DNA from: Thermocrinis minervae
Lineage (GTDB): Bacteria; Aquificota; Aquificia; Aquificales; Aquificaceae
Length of the DNA: 64,000 nucleotides
Direction: 5' to 3'
Assembly (NCBI RefSeq): GCF_900142435.1
Contig: NZ_LT670846.1
Coordinates: forward strand, 1,206,750 to 1,270,749
The translations under genes were made by a program, and so were the position numbers. Positions 1 through 8,413 of the stretch are shown here, piece by piece; position 1 is the stretch's first letter; every line of letters begins with the position of its first letter. The notes beneath the pieces are model-generated. The model had not been told where the DNA came from. It saw only the letters and a program-made list of their open reading frames with translations, and ran no database searches.

Positions 1-941
1 CCCAGAGAGTTTATACTGCTCTCCTCCCTTATAGTCCTCAGGAGCTTTACAGTCTCAGGAGCAAGCTCTACCTTTCCCCTGTTTATCCAAAGGTCTTCTA
101 CTAGCTCCCTGTCGTAGAGCTCTCCCAGCCACATGGGCCCTGCTACATGTAGCCTCTCCCCACAGTGAGGACATACGGACCTTATGCTTTCAAGGTTGAC
201 ACCTTCCCTGTAGAGACAAAAGCTACAGTACAGGAGATAACCTATCCTGCTTAAAAGCTCGTCCACTCTTTTGGCTCCTAGATCCTTCCTAAAGAATACT
301 CTCATATGATGTCTGTAAGAATAGGAGAATATAGGTTTGAAGGCATACTCATGCTTTGCTCCTTCTTCTACAACCTTCTTTATAAGGATCCTAAGACCTA
401 TCTCGTGGTAAAATTCAGCCTCAAGCAAAGGTTTGCTTGCATACTTCCTTATGCATGCCTTGGGATGTGTACCAGAGAGGGCTGAGGTGTCCGTTGCCGT
501 TACTGCCAACACACCGTGTCTCTTTACAGGAAAGAGAAAGCTCTCCAAAAAGGGAACTGGAGAACCAAAGGGATCAAGGTCTAGGTAGTCTAAGTCCCTA
601 AGTCTCCTGGCAAAGATTACAGCATCCTCCGAATAGATCTCTACCCTCTCAGAATCCAGATGGTTGAGCTTCAAAAACTCCATAAACTTCTGGACAGCCT
701 GGGGCTTAGAGTCGTTGTAGACCACAATCTTGACATTTTCTAACTCTTTCAGGGCTCTTATAAGCCTAACACCCGTGGCTCCAAGCAAGTCCGCAACCTT
801 TATAGAGTCTCCTAGGGTGCTCATGATGAGCAAGCTTATGTCCCTGTTTAGCCTCATATGAGGGTTGTAGAAGACTTCTAGCTTGGAGCTTATAAGCGGT
901 GCAGTCTCTATATCCAGAAGGGCCTTACCCTCCCTTATCAT
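1..941 (-). CDS. trm1: tRNA (guanine-26-N2) dimethyltransferase Trm1, 3' end cut by window
   Basis: SAM-dependent enzyme that methylates the N2 amino group of G26 (and G27 in Aquifex) in tRNA. The frame is open for 313 codons to the window edge with no stop, so the C-terminus is missing. Visible Trm1 features: MRLNRDIS near residue 29, the catalytic-type DPFGSP motif at 124-129, a TATDTSALSGTHP segment near 149-161, and a zinc-finger-like quartet C240, C243, C258, C261. The ATG (941-939) overlaps the hemE stop as ATGA, so it is the distal gene of a hemE operon. Trm1 is typical of archaea and eukaryotes; among bacteria it is characterised in Aquifex aeolicus, so this gene is a useful lineage marker. 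Family call is firm. Confidence 0.93.
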   Translation of the reverse strand, partial: MIREGKALLDIETAPLISSKLEVFYNPHMRLNRDISLLIMSTLGDSIKVADLLGATGVRLIRALKELENVKIVVYNDSKPQAVQKFMEFLKLNHLDSERVEIYSEDAVIFARRLRDLDYLDLDPFGSPVPFLESFLFPVKRHGVLAVTATDTSALSGTHPKACIRKYASKPLLEAEFYHEIGLRILIKKVVEEGAKHEYAFKPIFSYSYRHHMRVFFRKDLGAKRVDELLSRIGYLLYCSFCLYREGVNLESIRSVCPHCGERLHVAGPMWLGELYDRELVEDLWINRGKVELAPETVKLLRTIREESSINSL

Positions 942-1939
942 GCTATCCTGTAGGATTTGACTACTTGCACAAGGTATTTTACCTTCTCCAGTTCCATGTC
1001 TGGCATAAGCCCATGACCCAAGTTAAACACGTAGCGTGTCTTCCTGGGTATACATCTGAGTAAGTCTAGAGTTTTCCTACGAATGGTTTCCAAGTCTGCA
1101 TAGAGTACGTAAGGATCAAGGTTTCCCTGAAAGGCATGAGAATAGACTTCCATGCTCTCCACTATATCCACAGTCCAGTCCACAGAGATACAATCTGCTG
1201 GAAGATCTTTGAGGGCTTTGAGAAAGGAGCCAGAACCTCTGAAGAAGTAGATGACCGGGACGTTAAACTCCTTTATGGACTTTATAAAGTCCTTGAGGTA
1301 AACGTTAGCATAGTCCTCAAAGTCCTCATAAGATAGGTGCAGAACCCAGCTATCGAAAACCTGGATTAGATCTACACCTGCGAGGATCTGCCCCTTTACA
1401 TACTCCACAAGGTTCTCCACCAACAGTCCAAGTGCCTGTTTACACTCACCAGACCAGAGACACAGCTTTGTATTCCTTAGACCCTTATGAGGACTACCAT
1501 CCAGCATATACGAAAGGAGAGTAAAGGGACCACCGCAGAACCCTATTACAGGTACCTCACTCTGGGAAGCTTTTACACCCCTTATTATCTCAAGCACAAA
1601 AGAAGTGTCCTCATAGCTTATCCTTTTCAGACTCTTAAAATTCCCATCCCAGTAAAGCTTTGGACCCTCTCCTTCTTCAAACCTAACTTCCACACCCATA
1701 GGCTCCAAGGGGACGAGTATGTCGGAGAAGATGATAAGAGCGTCAACCTCTAGTAGTTCAAGGGGTAAAAGAGAGGCCTTTACCGAAAGATCTACGTTCT
1801 TGTAGAAGCTCACAAAATCCCGTTCTTTCTCCCTGAGCTCCCTGTACTGGGGCATATACCTGCCAGCCTGGCGCATAAGCCATACAGGGAAACGATCTAT
1901 CTTCTCTCCGCGGATACTCCTTAGGATAAGGTCGTTCAT
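938..1939 (-). CDS. hemE: uroporphyrinogen decarboxylase
   Basis: Cytoplasmic enzyme that removes four acetate carboxyls from uroporphyrinogen III to give coproporphyrinogen III in heme synthesis. 333 aa, the usual family length. The signature RxPVWLMRQAGRYMPQYR lies at residues 16-33, a GFCGGPFTLLSYM segment follows near 133, and the C-terminal FNLGHGLMPD motif is intact. The start ATG (1939) has no ribosome-binding site; instead a TAAAAT hexamer (1949-1954) ends 9 nt before it, suggesting a leaderless message. It is divergent from the heptose kinase gene and followed by trm1 with a 4-bp overlap. hemH and hemL lie elsewhere in the window, so the pathway is not clustered. Confidence 0.97.
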   Translation of the reverse strand: MNDLILRSIRGEKIDRFPVWLMRQAGRYMPQYRELREKERDFVSFYKNVDLSVKASLLPLELLEVDALIIFSDILVPLEPMGVEVRFEEGEGPKLYWDGNFKSLKRISYEDTSFVLEIIRGVKASQSEVPVIGFCGGPFTLLSYMLDGSPHKGLRNTKLCLWSGECKQALGLLVENLVEYVKGQILAGVDLIQVFDSWVLHLSYEDFEDYANVYLKDFIKSIKEFNVPVIYFFRGSGSFLKALKDLPADCISVDWTVDIVESMEVYSHAFQGNLDPYVLYADLETIRRKTLDLLRCIPRKTRYVFNLGHGLMPDMELEKVKYLVQVVKSYRIA

Positions 1940-1973
1940 TCTGTGAATATTTTACCAATTAAAATTAAACACC
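1940..1973. promoter_or_regulatory. divergent promoter for hemE and hldA
   Basis: 34-bp spacer between divergent start codons. A TAAAAT hexamer on the minus strand (1949-1954) is 9 nt from the hemE ATG, and a TAAAAT on the plus strand (1960-1965) is 8 nt from the kinase ATG. No Shine-Dalgarno sequence is visible on either side. The geometry suggests both transcripts begin at or within a few bases of the start codon. This is inference from spacing; no clear -35 element was found. Confidence 0.55.
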
Positions 1974-2924
1974 ATGCATTTAAACAAAGAAAAGCTTATC
2001 AAACTCTTTGAAAAGTTCAAAGGTTTAAAAGTTCTCGTCGTGGGAGACATCATCCTAGACAGGTACCTTTTTGGAGAGGTGGAGAGGATTTCTCCCGAAG
2101 CACCAGTACCCGTAGTAGACGTTAGAAGAGAAGAGTTCAGGCTTGGAGGAGCTGGTAACGTGGCCAACAACTTGAGAGCTCTAGGCGCTGAAGTTTTCCT
2201 GGTTGGTGTCCTTGGACAAGATTACGGGATGCACATAGTAAAGGGCTTTCTCAAAGAGAAGGGTATTCACGACCTTACGGTTGTGGATCCGGAAAGGCCA
2301 ACCACCGAAAAGACGAGGGTAGTGGCTGTTTCTCAACAGCTTTTGAGAATAGACAGGGAGGAAAGGAAGAAGATAGAGGGTAAAGTTCTACAAAAGGTTT
2401 TGGAGGCTTTGGACACTGACTGCGCGGGTGTTGTTGTCTCTGACTACAACAAGGGAGTGGTGTGCAAAGAGCTCATGGACAGGATAAGAGAAAAGAATGT
2501 TCCCTTCTTTGTAGATCCAAGGCCTCAAAACAAAGACCTGTACACTGATGCCTACCTTATGACTCCTAACGAAAAGGAAGCCCTGAGTATGGGCAGGGGG
2601 AGAACTCTAGAGGAGCTAGGATGGAACCTAAAGGAATCTCTTAGGCTTAAGAACCTTGCCATTACCTTAGGGCCTAAAGGTATAGCCTTCTTTTCAGAGA
2701 GAATGGAGGTGTTTCCAGCAAAAGCCAGGCAGGTTTACGACGTTACAGGGGCTGGAGACACGGTTATATCTGCCATGAGCGCATGCATGCTCGTAGGAGA
2801 GGATCACGCCACTGCCTGTGAGTTTGCAAACCTGTGTGCAGGGGTTGTAGTGGGCAAGCTTGGTACGGCTGTAGTAAGTATGGAGGAGCTTCTTGAGTAC
2901 TTCCAAGAAGGGCAGGCTGTTTGA
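1974..2924 (+). CDS. hldA: D-glycero-beta-D-manno-heptose-7-phosphate kinase (RfaE1/HldA-like)
   Basis: PfkB-family sugar kinase, 316 aa, matching the kinase half of HldE: it phosphorylates heptose 7-phosphate at C1 on the way to ADP-heptose for LPS inner core. Seen: VGDIILDRYLFGEVERISPEAPVPV near residues 22-46, the GGAGNVANN glycine motif near 58-66, and the PfkB signature with catalytic Asp, VTGAGDTVISA, near residue 260. The adenylyltransferase half (HldC domain) is absent, so it should be encoded elsewhere. Start ATG is preceded by a TAAAAT 8 nt upstream and no SD. Overlaps yraN by 32 bp. A generic ribokinase is less likely because of the ISPEAPVPV motif. Confidence 0.9.
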   Translation: MHLNKEKLIKLFEKFKGLKVLVVGDIILDRYLFGEVERISPEAPVPVVDVRREEFRLGGAGNVANNLRALGAEVFLVGVLGQDYGMHIVKGFLKEKGIHDLTVVDPERPTTEKTRVVAVSQQLLRIDREERKKIEGKVLQKVLEALDTDCAGVVVSDYNKGVVCKELMDRIREKNVPFFVDPRPQNKDLYTDAYLMTPNEKEALSMGRGRTLEELGWNLKESLRLKNLAITLGPKGIAFFSERMEVFPAKARQVYDVTGAGDTVISAMSACMLVGEDHATACEFANLCAGVVVGKLGTAVVSMEELLEYFQEGQAV

Positions 2925-3225
2925 AGAGTTAGCCGTTAGGTATCTAGAGAGTCTTGGCTACAGGATACTTTGCAGGAACTACCACTGCAGGTACTCGGAG
3001 ATAGACATAGTGGCTCAAGATGGAAGCTGCCTTGTTTTCGTAGAAGTGAAGGGATCTAACACCAGCTGTGACCCTCTTGAAAAAGTAGATAAAAGGAAGG
3101 TGCAGAGGTTACTTGCGTGCGCCGAGATGTTTCTTCAGAACCACCCTGCCGACGAGTGCAGGGTGGACATAATAGTCGTACATAAGGGAAGGCTAAGTCA
3201 CATAAAGGGCGTTGAGTTATTCTAA
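2893..3225 (+). CDS. yraN: YraN family (UPF0102) nuclease-fold protein
   Basis: 110-aa protein with the restriction-endonuclease-like core of UPF0102: [20 protein letters not shown] at the N-terminus, then [10 protein letters not shown] and LVFVEVKGS, matching the E-x-D...E-V-K order of PD-(D/E)XK folds. Biological function is not established; links to DNA uptake or repair are proposed from family context. Start chosen is TTG at 2893, because GGAGGAG (2882-2888) sits just upstream and the frame covers the whole family domain; this makes it overlap the kinase gene by 32 bp. Its 3' end overlaps the convergent khpA by 9 bp. Confidence 0.85.
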   Translation: MSTSKKGRLFEELAVRYLESLGYRILCRNYHCRYSEIDIVAQDGSCLVFVEVKGSNTSCDPLEKVDKRKVQRLLACAEMFLQNHPADECRVDIIVVHKGRLSHIKGVELF

Positions 3226-3456
3226 TATCTCCAGAACTACCCTTTTGTTTAGCTTCCTTCCCATGGAAGACAGTATGGTCCTAAGAGCCCTTGCTATCCT
3301 TCCCTGCTTGCCTATAACCTTACCCAGGTCAGAAGGCTCGACCCTAAGTTCTATTACTACGGTCTTTTCTCCTTCTATCTCTACAACGTTAACCTTATCT
3401 GGGTTGTCCACCAAAGATTTGGCGGTTATTTCTACGATGTCCCTCAGTTGGCTCAT
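3217..3456 (-). CDS. khpA: KH-domain RNA-binding protein KhpA
   Basis: 79-aa single KH domain protein. The nucleic-acid contact loop is seen as [18 protein letters not shown] near residues 44-61, the GxxG element of type II KH folds. KhpA proteins bind RNA, often with KhpB, and are encoded next to rpsP in many bacteria, as here (16 bp downstream of rpsP). A strong AAGGAGGT site lies just upstream of its ATG. Last gene of the cysS-folD-rpsP-khpA operon; its 3' end overlaps yraN by 9 bp. Confidence 0.93.
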   Translation of the reverse strand: MSQLRDIVEITAKSLVDNPDKVNVVEIEGEKTVVIELRVEPSDLGKVIGKQGRIARALRTILSSMGRKLNKRVVLEILE

Positions 3457-3472
3457 GTTCCTACCTCCTTAC

Positions 3473-3712
3473 TTAGAGTATTTGAGCAAGCTTCAGTATG
3501 CTTTTTGCCCTGTCAGTAACCTCTGCACCCTTAGAAAGCCATTCCTTTACCTTTTCAGGCTTTATCTCTATGATCTTTTTGTTTACAGGGTCATAAGTAC
3601 CCAAAATGTCTATGTACCTACTCTCTCTTGGAGATCTAGAATCCATCACCACTATCCTGTATATGGGATGGTGCCTTTTACCGAAGCGTGCAAGCCTTAT
3701 CCTTACCGCCAT
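3473..3712 (-). CDS. rpsP: 30S ribosomal protein S16
   Basis: 79-aa S16, a component of the 30S body that binds 16S rRNA. The family N-terminus MAVRIRLARFGKRHHPIYRIVV and the SPRESRYIDILGTYDP segment are complete and the length is normal. It lies between folD (12 bp away) and khpA in a minus-strand operon. The rpsP-khpA neighbourhood is a common bacterial arrangement. Confidence 0.98.
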   Translation of the reverse strand: MAVRIRLARFGKRHHPIYRIVVMDSRSPRESRYIDILGTYDPVNKKIIEIKPEKVKEWLSKGAEVTDRAKSILKLAQIL

Positions 3713-3724
3713 CCTCTACCTCCG

Positions 3725-4606
3725 TCAAGACTGACTTTTTATTATACCATACTTTTCATAAGCTTTTAGGGTGTTAAGAAGTAGGCTTGCCACAGTCATT
3801 GGTCCTACGCCGCCTGGCACTGGTGTTATAGCATAGGCCTTATGCTTTACCTCTTCAAAGTCCACATCACCCACTATCTTTCCATCAAGCTTTGATATAC
3901 CCACGTCTATGACTATAACTCCTTCTTTTACCATGTGGGCCTTTATGAGGTGTGGGACTCCTGTAGCCGATATTAGTATGTCAGCCCTTAGGGTGTGTTC
4001 CTTTATATCCCTTGTATGTATATGGCAGACGCTTACAGTGGCATCTCTCCAGAGCATGAGCATGGCAAGGGGTCTTCCTACTATAAACCCGGCTCCTACT
4101 ATAACAACCTCTTTACCTTTTGGATCTATACCGTACTCCTTCAAAAGTAGGTCTATACCCAGGGGAGTACAAGGTACAAACCCGTCCTCTATCCTGGCTA
4201 CCAACTTGCCCATATTCATGGGATGAAAACCGTCCACATCTTTGTAGGGAGATATAGAAAGGATGATCTCATGCTGATCTATATGCTTGGGTAGAGGAAG
4301 CTGGACTAGTATGCCGTCTACATCCTGCCTACTGTTTAGCTCCGCTATTAGGTCCAGAAGCTCTTCTGTCCTTGTATTTTCAGGAAGGTGAAAAAGTAAG
4401 GATTCTATACCTACTTCTTGGCAGGATTTTCTTTTGTTGTTTACGTACACCTGGCTAGCAGGATCGTTACCCACCAAGATAACCGCAAGACATGGTCTTC
4501 TAAAGCCTTCAGATACGTATGCATTTACCTTCTGACTTATCTGATCCTTTATCTTCTTTGAGAGAGCCTTCCCATCAAGTATGATGGGACTTACACCCTT
4601 TTCCAT
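3725..4606 (-). CDS. folD: methylenetetrahydrofolate dehydrogenase / methenyl-THF cyclohydrolase FolD
   Basis: Bifunctional one-carbon enzyme interconverting methylene-, methenyl- and formyl-THF with NADP. 293 aa, normal length. Seen: the catalytic region [14 protein letters not shown] (active Lys), [23 protein letters not shown], the nucleotide loop [14 protein letters not shown] and the C-terminal [12 protein letters not shown]. The usual loop reads GRSxxVGxP; here it is GAGFIVGRP. It overlaps the upstream cysS by 16 bp. Glycine cleavage genes in the same window (gcvH, gcvPA) use the same folate pool. Confidence 0.97.
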   Translation of the reverse strand: MEKGVSPIILDGKALSKKIKDQISQKVNAYVSEGFRRPCLAVILVGNDPASQVYVNNKRKSCQEVGIESLLFHLPENTRTEELLDLIAELNSRQDVDGILVQLPLPKHIDQHEIILSISPYKDVDGFHPMNMGKLVARIEDGFVPCTPLGIDLLLKEYGIDPKGKEVVIVGAGFIVGRPLAMLMLWRDATVSVCHIHTRDIKEHTLRADILISATGVPHLIKAHMVKEGVIVIDVGISKLDGKIVGDVDFEEVKHKAYAITPVPGGVGPMTVASLLLNTLKAYEKYGIIKSQS

Positions 4607-6063
4607 CTTGTACCTGCAGGCGTGTCTTCTAAGACTATTCCAAGGGTTTTTAACTGATCCCTTATATAGTCAGCTATGGAATAGACCTTTTCCTTCCTTG
4701 CCATATCCCTTACATGTATAAGAAGCTGGATGAGTTTATCATCTAGAACCCTTCCAGCCTCTAACTCTTCGTATACTACCCTCTCTACAGGCTTTTCTTG
4801 GTATAGATCTTCGAAGAGTCCGAATATGCCTTGAAGGTTTTTCCTTATGGTTTCAACGGCAAACTTGTATGCCTCAAGTTCTGACCTATACACAAACTTC
4901 CTCTCAAAGACAGTGTTCTTTATCCTGTTTAGATCCCCCACTAGAGAAAAGATGTGTGAAAGGGCTGAAGGTGTGTTAAAGTCGTCGCTTAGGTCTGAAA
5001 AGAACCTTTCTTGGGCCTGCTTTACTCTTTCATACAGATCTGTAGGATGGGTTTTTTCTTCCAGAGGTAAGGACTTTATAACCTCAAGGTCAAGGAGGGC
5101 GTTCTTGATCCTCTCGTATGCTCTTTTTGTCTCCTCCATCTTCTCCCACGAAAAGTCTAAGGGACTCCTGTAATGAGTAAAAAGGACCAAAAGCCTTAGT
5201 ATATCCGGATGATACTTGGTGTAAACCTCACGGAGAGTTATATAGTTTCCCAAAGATTTAGACATCTTCTGTCCACCCACAGTCACAAGGCCATTATGTA
5301 CCCAGTACCTGGCAAAGGGTTTTCCTGTGATGGCCTCGGCCTGGGCTATTTCGTTCTCGTGGTGTGGGAAGATGAGGTCAAGACCACCCCCGTGTATGTC
5401 TATGGTCTCTCCAAGATGCTTAAAGATCATTGCCACGCATTCTGTGTGCCAGCCTGGCCTTCCTGGACCCCAGGGAGAATCCCATGCAGGCTCTCCTGCC
5501 TTTGCAGACTTCCACAGTGCAAAGTCAAGGGGATCCCTCTTCTTCTCTGAAGGTTCTACTCTAGCCCCAGCCTCCATCTCCTCCAGACTCCTTTTGGAAA
5601 GCTTTCCATACTCTGGGAAAGACTTTATGGAAAAGTACACGTCTCCACCAGACTCGTAGGCATGTCCCTTTTCTATGAGCCTTTGGATAAGTTGGATTAT
5701 CTCAGGTATATGTTCTGTAACCCTCGGTTCTACATCAGCAGGCCTAACTCTTATGTTCTCCATGTCTATGTAGTACCTGGCTATGTACCTGTTGGCTATG
5801 GTCATAAAGTCTGTATTCTCCTGCTTGGCCTTATTTATTATCTTGTCATCTACATCCGTAAAGTTCCTGACAAACCTAACTCTATAACCAAGATACTCTA
5901 AGTATCGCCTGAGGGTGTCAAAGACTATAAGGCTTCTACCGTGTCCTACATGAGAATCATCGTAGACGGTAACGCCGCACGTGTAGATTTTCACGTGTGG
6001 CGGATCAATAGGGACAAACTCTTCAACTCTACCGCTGAGGGTGTTGTATATCCTTATGCTCAT
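4591..6063 (-). CDS. cysS: cysteinyl-tRNA synthetase
   Basis: Class I aminoacyl-tRNA synthetase charging tRNA-Cys. 490 aa, normal. Seen: Zn ligand C29 in YTCGVTVYD, the HIGH-type motif HVGH at 38-41, zinc ligands C209 (HTEC), H234 and E238 (HHENE), and KMSKS at 266-270. Start ATG at 6063 is preceded by TATAAT (6074-6079) at exactly 10 nt and no SD, so the message may be leaderless. First gene of the cysS-folD-rpsP-khpA operon, divergent from panD. The tRNA-Cys gene itself is at 52672-52743. Confidence 0.98.
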   Translation of the reverse strand: MSIRIYNTLSGRVEEFVPIDPPHVKIYTCGVTVYDDSHVGHGRSLIVFDTLRRYLEYLGYRVRFVRNFTDVDDKIINKAKQENTDFMTIANRYIARYYIDMENIRVRPADVEPRVTEHIPEIIQLIQRLIEKGHAYESGGDVYFSIKSFPEYGKLSKRSLEEMEAGARVEPSEKKRDPLDFALWKSAKAGEPAWDSPWGPGRPGWHTECVAMIFKHLGETIDIHGGGLDLIFPHHENEIAQAEAITGKPFARYWVHNGLVTVGGQKMSKSLGNYITLREVYTKYHPDILRLLVLFTHYRSPLDFSWEKMEETKRAYERIKNALLDLEVIKSLPLEEKTHPTDLYERVKQAQERFFSDLSDDFNTPSALSHIFSLVGDLNRIKNTVFERKFVYRSELEAYKFAVETIRKNLQGIFGLFEDLYQEKPVERVVYEELEAGRVLDDKLIQLLIHVRDMARKEKVYSIADYIRDQLKTLGIVLEDTPAGTRWKRV

Positions 6064-6091
6064 ATGAAGATTAATTATATTATTTTTTCTT
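6064..6091. promoter_or_regulatory. overlapping divergent promoters of cysS and panD
   Basis: 28-bp AT-rich spacer. On the minus strand TATAAT (6074-6079) is followed by exactly 10 nt and then the cysS ATG; on the plus strand TATATT (6076-6081) is followed by exactly 10 nt and the panD ATG. The two hexamers overlap, so polymerase cannot occupy both at once. Neither gene has a Shine-Dalgarno site. Inference: two mutually exclusive promoters giving leaderless or nearly leaderless transcripts. Confidence 0.6.
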
Positions 6092-6487
6092 ATGCACAGG
6101 TTTATGCTGAAGTCAAAAGTCCACAGGGCCAGGGTTACTGGGGCTGAACTTCACTACGAAGGAAGCCTTTCCTTGGACTCTGCCATAATGGAGGCTGCCA
6201 ACTTATTGCCCTACGAGAGAGTGGATATATACAACGTGAGCAATGGACAGAGGTTTTCCACTTACGTAATACCGGCACCTGCACACTCAGGGGAAGTACG
6301 CCTTAATGGTGCAGCAGCAAGGTTGGGAGCCGTCGGAGACATCATCATAATAGCCTCGTATGGGCTTTTTGAAGAAAAGGAACTAGAAAACTTCAAACCC
6401 TACCTGGTATACGTAGATGAGAACAACAGGATAATGAAGGTAAAAAGGCAGATGGAGGAGGAAGTTTTCTTTGCTAAGGGTATTTAA
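6092..6487 (+). CDS. panD: aspartate 1-decarboxylase proenzyme
   Basis: Pyruvoyl-dependent decarboxylase making beta-alanine for pantothenate and CoA. 131 aa, normal. The N-terminus [20 protein letters not shown] matches the family; self-cleavage is expected between G24 and S25 (YEGS), where S25 becomes the pyruvoyl group. [19 protein letters not shown] follows near residue 72. First gene of a plus-strand operon; CoaX (pantothenate kinase) is encoded at 17966. Start chosen is ATG 6092, 10 nt after a TATATT. Confidence 0.96.
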   Translation: MHRFMLKSKVHRARVTGAELHYEGSLSLDSAIMEAANLLPYERVDIYNVSNGQRFSTYVIPAPAHSGEVRLNGAAARLGAVGDIIIIASYGLFEEKELENFKPYLVYVDENNRIMKVKRQMEEEVFFAKGI

Positions 6488-7076
6488 GATATTCAGGGAA
6501 AAAGGGGGGATACTCAAGGCCCTTGATCTGTGGGACTGGTATGAGAGCTTAAGCCACAAAGAACAAAAGTCTGTTAAGTACTACTTTTCCTTAAAGACAA
6601 TCAAAAACCTACGTTTTCCCTTCAGAGCAAAGCACTTTGACAGTGGAGAGGTTGAGGTAAAGGGTTATACAAGGTGTACTTTTTTGGGTAGTCTTGCCCA
6701 AACAGCCCTGCTTGAGGGAGACTATCAGACAGCCGAATGGCTCTACCTTCAAGCGTTAGGGTTTGCGCAGAATGCTTTGGAAAAGCACCTGGTTCTTAAT
6801 GACCTTGTGATGCTCGCCCAGAAGATAAAAGACTTTGAGAAGATGGAAAAGTACGCACGTACTGACGTGGAGCTATTCAAAGAATATAAAGAGGATTTAA
6901 AGCAGAAGAATGGGGGAAAGTTGGGTAGAATCAACTCCCTTGAGGTTTACGTTTACCTTTTAGAGAGAAAGGGGAAAAGGCGCGAGGCTTTGGAGCTCCT
7001 TGAAGAGTTCGTTAGGGAGGGTGTAGAGTATCCCTTTTACGAAGATGTCAGAAAAAGGTTACTCCAGTCTGCTTAG
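6471..7076 (+). CDS. uncharacterised helical (TPR-like) protein
   Basis: 201-aa predicted soluble protein that I do not recognise. It is rich in Lys, Glu and Leu; helical hairpin-like segments ([24 protein letters not shown] near residues 73-97 and [18 protein letters not shown] near 168-185) resemble TPR units. No signal peptide, membrane segment or catalytic motif is seen. The start is TTG at 6471, which overlaps the panD stop by 17 bp and follows a GGAGGAGG run; a 3' overlap of 32 bp with tilS makes cotranslation with that gene likely. Function unknown; a protein-interaction scaffold is a guess. Confidence 0.7.
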   Translation: MLRVFKIFREKGGILKALDLWDWYESLSHKEQKSVKYYFSLKTIKNLRFPFRAKHFDSGEVEVKGYTRCTFLGSLAQTALLEGDYQTAEWLYLQALGFAQNALEKHLVLNDLVMLAQKIKDFEKMEKYARTDVELFKEYKEDLKQKNGGKLGRINSLEVYVYLLERKGKRREALELLEEFVREGVEYPFYEDVRKRLLQSA

Positions 7077-7938
7077 GAAGGTAGTAAGCCTCCAAAGAGA
7101 GAAGAGGCTTATACCAGAAGGAAGCAGGGTACTGGTAGCCTTCTCTGGTGGTCCCGACTCGGTAGCCCTAACCTTGGCCCTGCTGATGTTGAAGGAGTTT
7201 TTAAAACTTTCAGATGTAGCCCTTGTTCATGTGAACCATGGCATAAGGGAGACCTCCATAAGAGACGAGGAATTCAGCATTGAGTTTGCCAAAAGGAAGA
7301 AGCTCAGAATATACGTTGAAAGACTACAAGTAAAGGAGATTTCAAAGGAGAGGGGAGAAAACCTAGAGGCTGTGGCTAGAGAAGAAAGGTACAAGGTCCT
7401 AAGGAGGATAAAGAGTACGGAGGGCTTTGACCTTATAGCTACGGCTCATCACCTCAACGACCTTGTGGAGACCATCCTCCTATGGATGGTAAGGGGTTGC
7501 GGCCTTGAAGGACTTTTAGGCTTTGAAGAAAGACAGGATGATGTAGTTAGACCTCTTTACAGAGTAAAAAGAGAAGAGATACTGGAGTTCCTCACACAGC
7601 TAAAGGAAGATTGGGTGCTTGATGAAAGCAATCTGGATCTTTCCATCGCAAGAAACCGCATAAGGTACATGGTGATACCAGAGCTAAAAAAGATAAATCC
7701 AAGCTTAGAAGAATCCTTTTTACGCATGAGAGAACTTCTCAAAACGGACCAAGATTTCATAGACCAAAACCTGCAAGAGGTAAAAAAGAAGGTCCTAAAG
7801 GAGGGTTCTATAGACAGACGGGCTTTTCTAAAGCTACATCCTGCTCTCCAAAAAAGGCTAATCATGGAACTTTATGGCCTTAAGGACTCAAGAAGGGTAC
7901 AACAGACGATAAACAGGATAAAAAAGGGTTCCATCTAG
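7045..7938 (+). CDS. tilS: tRNA(Ile)-lysidine synthase
   Basis: ATP-dependent enzyme that attaches lysine to C34 of the tRNA-Ile CAU anticodon, converting its specificity to AUA. The PP-loop SGGPDS is at residues 34-39; VHVNHGIR and ATAHHLNDLVETILLWMVRG follow as in TilS. At 297 aa it is the short form without the extra C-terminal domains of the E. coli enzyme, as described for Aquifex. It overlaps the preceding gene by 32 bp. Confidence 0.95.
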   Translation: MSEKGYSSLLRKVVSLQREKRLIPEGSRVLVAFSGGPDSVALTLALLMLKEFLKLSDVALVHVNHGIRETSIRDEEFSIEFAKRKKLRIYVERLQVKEISKERGENLEAVAREERYKVLRRIKSTEGFDLIATAHHLNDLVETILLWMVRGCGLEGLLGFEERQDDVVRPLYRVKREEILEFLTQLKEDWVLDESNLDLSIARNRIRYMVIPELKKINPSLEESFLRMRELLKTDQDFIDQNLQEVKKKVLKEGSIDRRAFLKLHPALQKRLIMELYGLKDSRRVQQTINRIKKGSI

Positions 7939-7957
7939 AAAGTGTTAAACTTTTACC

Positions 7958-8413
7958 ATGGAGCTTAAGGTAAACGGAAAGGTTTACGTCTTGAAAGTAG
8001 CAGAGGACACACCACTACTCTGGGCCATAAGAGAGCATCTTGGGTTCACCGGAACCAAGTTTGGATGTGGGAAAGGTATATGTGGGGCATGTACTGTTCT
8101 AGTAGATGGCGAACCTACACGGTCATGCATAACACCCATATCAGCCGTCAGGGGCAAGAATATCACTACCATAGAAGGGATTCCCTCAAGCCATCCCATA
8201 AAGAGAGCATGGATAGAACTACAAGTCCCTCAGTGTGGATACTGCCAACCTGGACAGATAGTGGAAGCTTATGCTTTGCTAAGTAAAAACCCAAGGGCTA
8301 GCAAGGAGGAGATAGTAAAGGTCATGTCTTCTCATTTGTGCAGATGTGGTACCTACAACAGAATATTGAAGGCTATACAAAGGGCCCAACAGCTTATTGA
8401 GGTGAAAGCATGA
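7958..8413 (+). CDS. [2Fe-2S] small subunit of a xanthine oxidase-family molybdenum hydroxylase
   Basis: 151-aa electron-transfer subunit with two [2Fe-2S] clusters. Plant-ferredoxin-type ligands are C37, C42, C45 and C57; the second helical-domain cluster uses C93, C96, C128 and C130 (CGYC...CRC). This is the IorA/CoxS/CutS pattern. It has no export signal, whereas its partner carries a Tat motif, so it would be carried out folded with the large subunit. The ATGA overlap with the next gene implies tight co-expression. Only 19 bp after tilS; TTAAAC a few bases before the ATG is a weak promoter candidate. Substrate unknown. Confidence 0.92.
   Translation: MELKVNGKVYVLKVAEDTPLLWAIREHLGFTGTKFGCGKGICGACTVLVDGEPTRSCITPISAVRGKNITTIEGIPSSHPIKRAWIELQVPQCGYCQPGQIVEAYALLSKNPRASKEEIVKVMSSHLCRCGTYNRILKAIQRAQQLIEVKA

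Noticed and set aside
3212-3769. 185-aa plus-strand frame
   Set aside because: Antisense to rpsP and khpA, whose protein matches are unambiguous.
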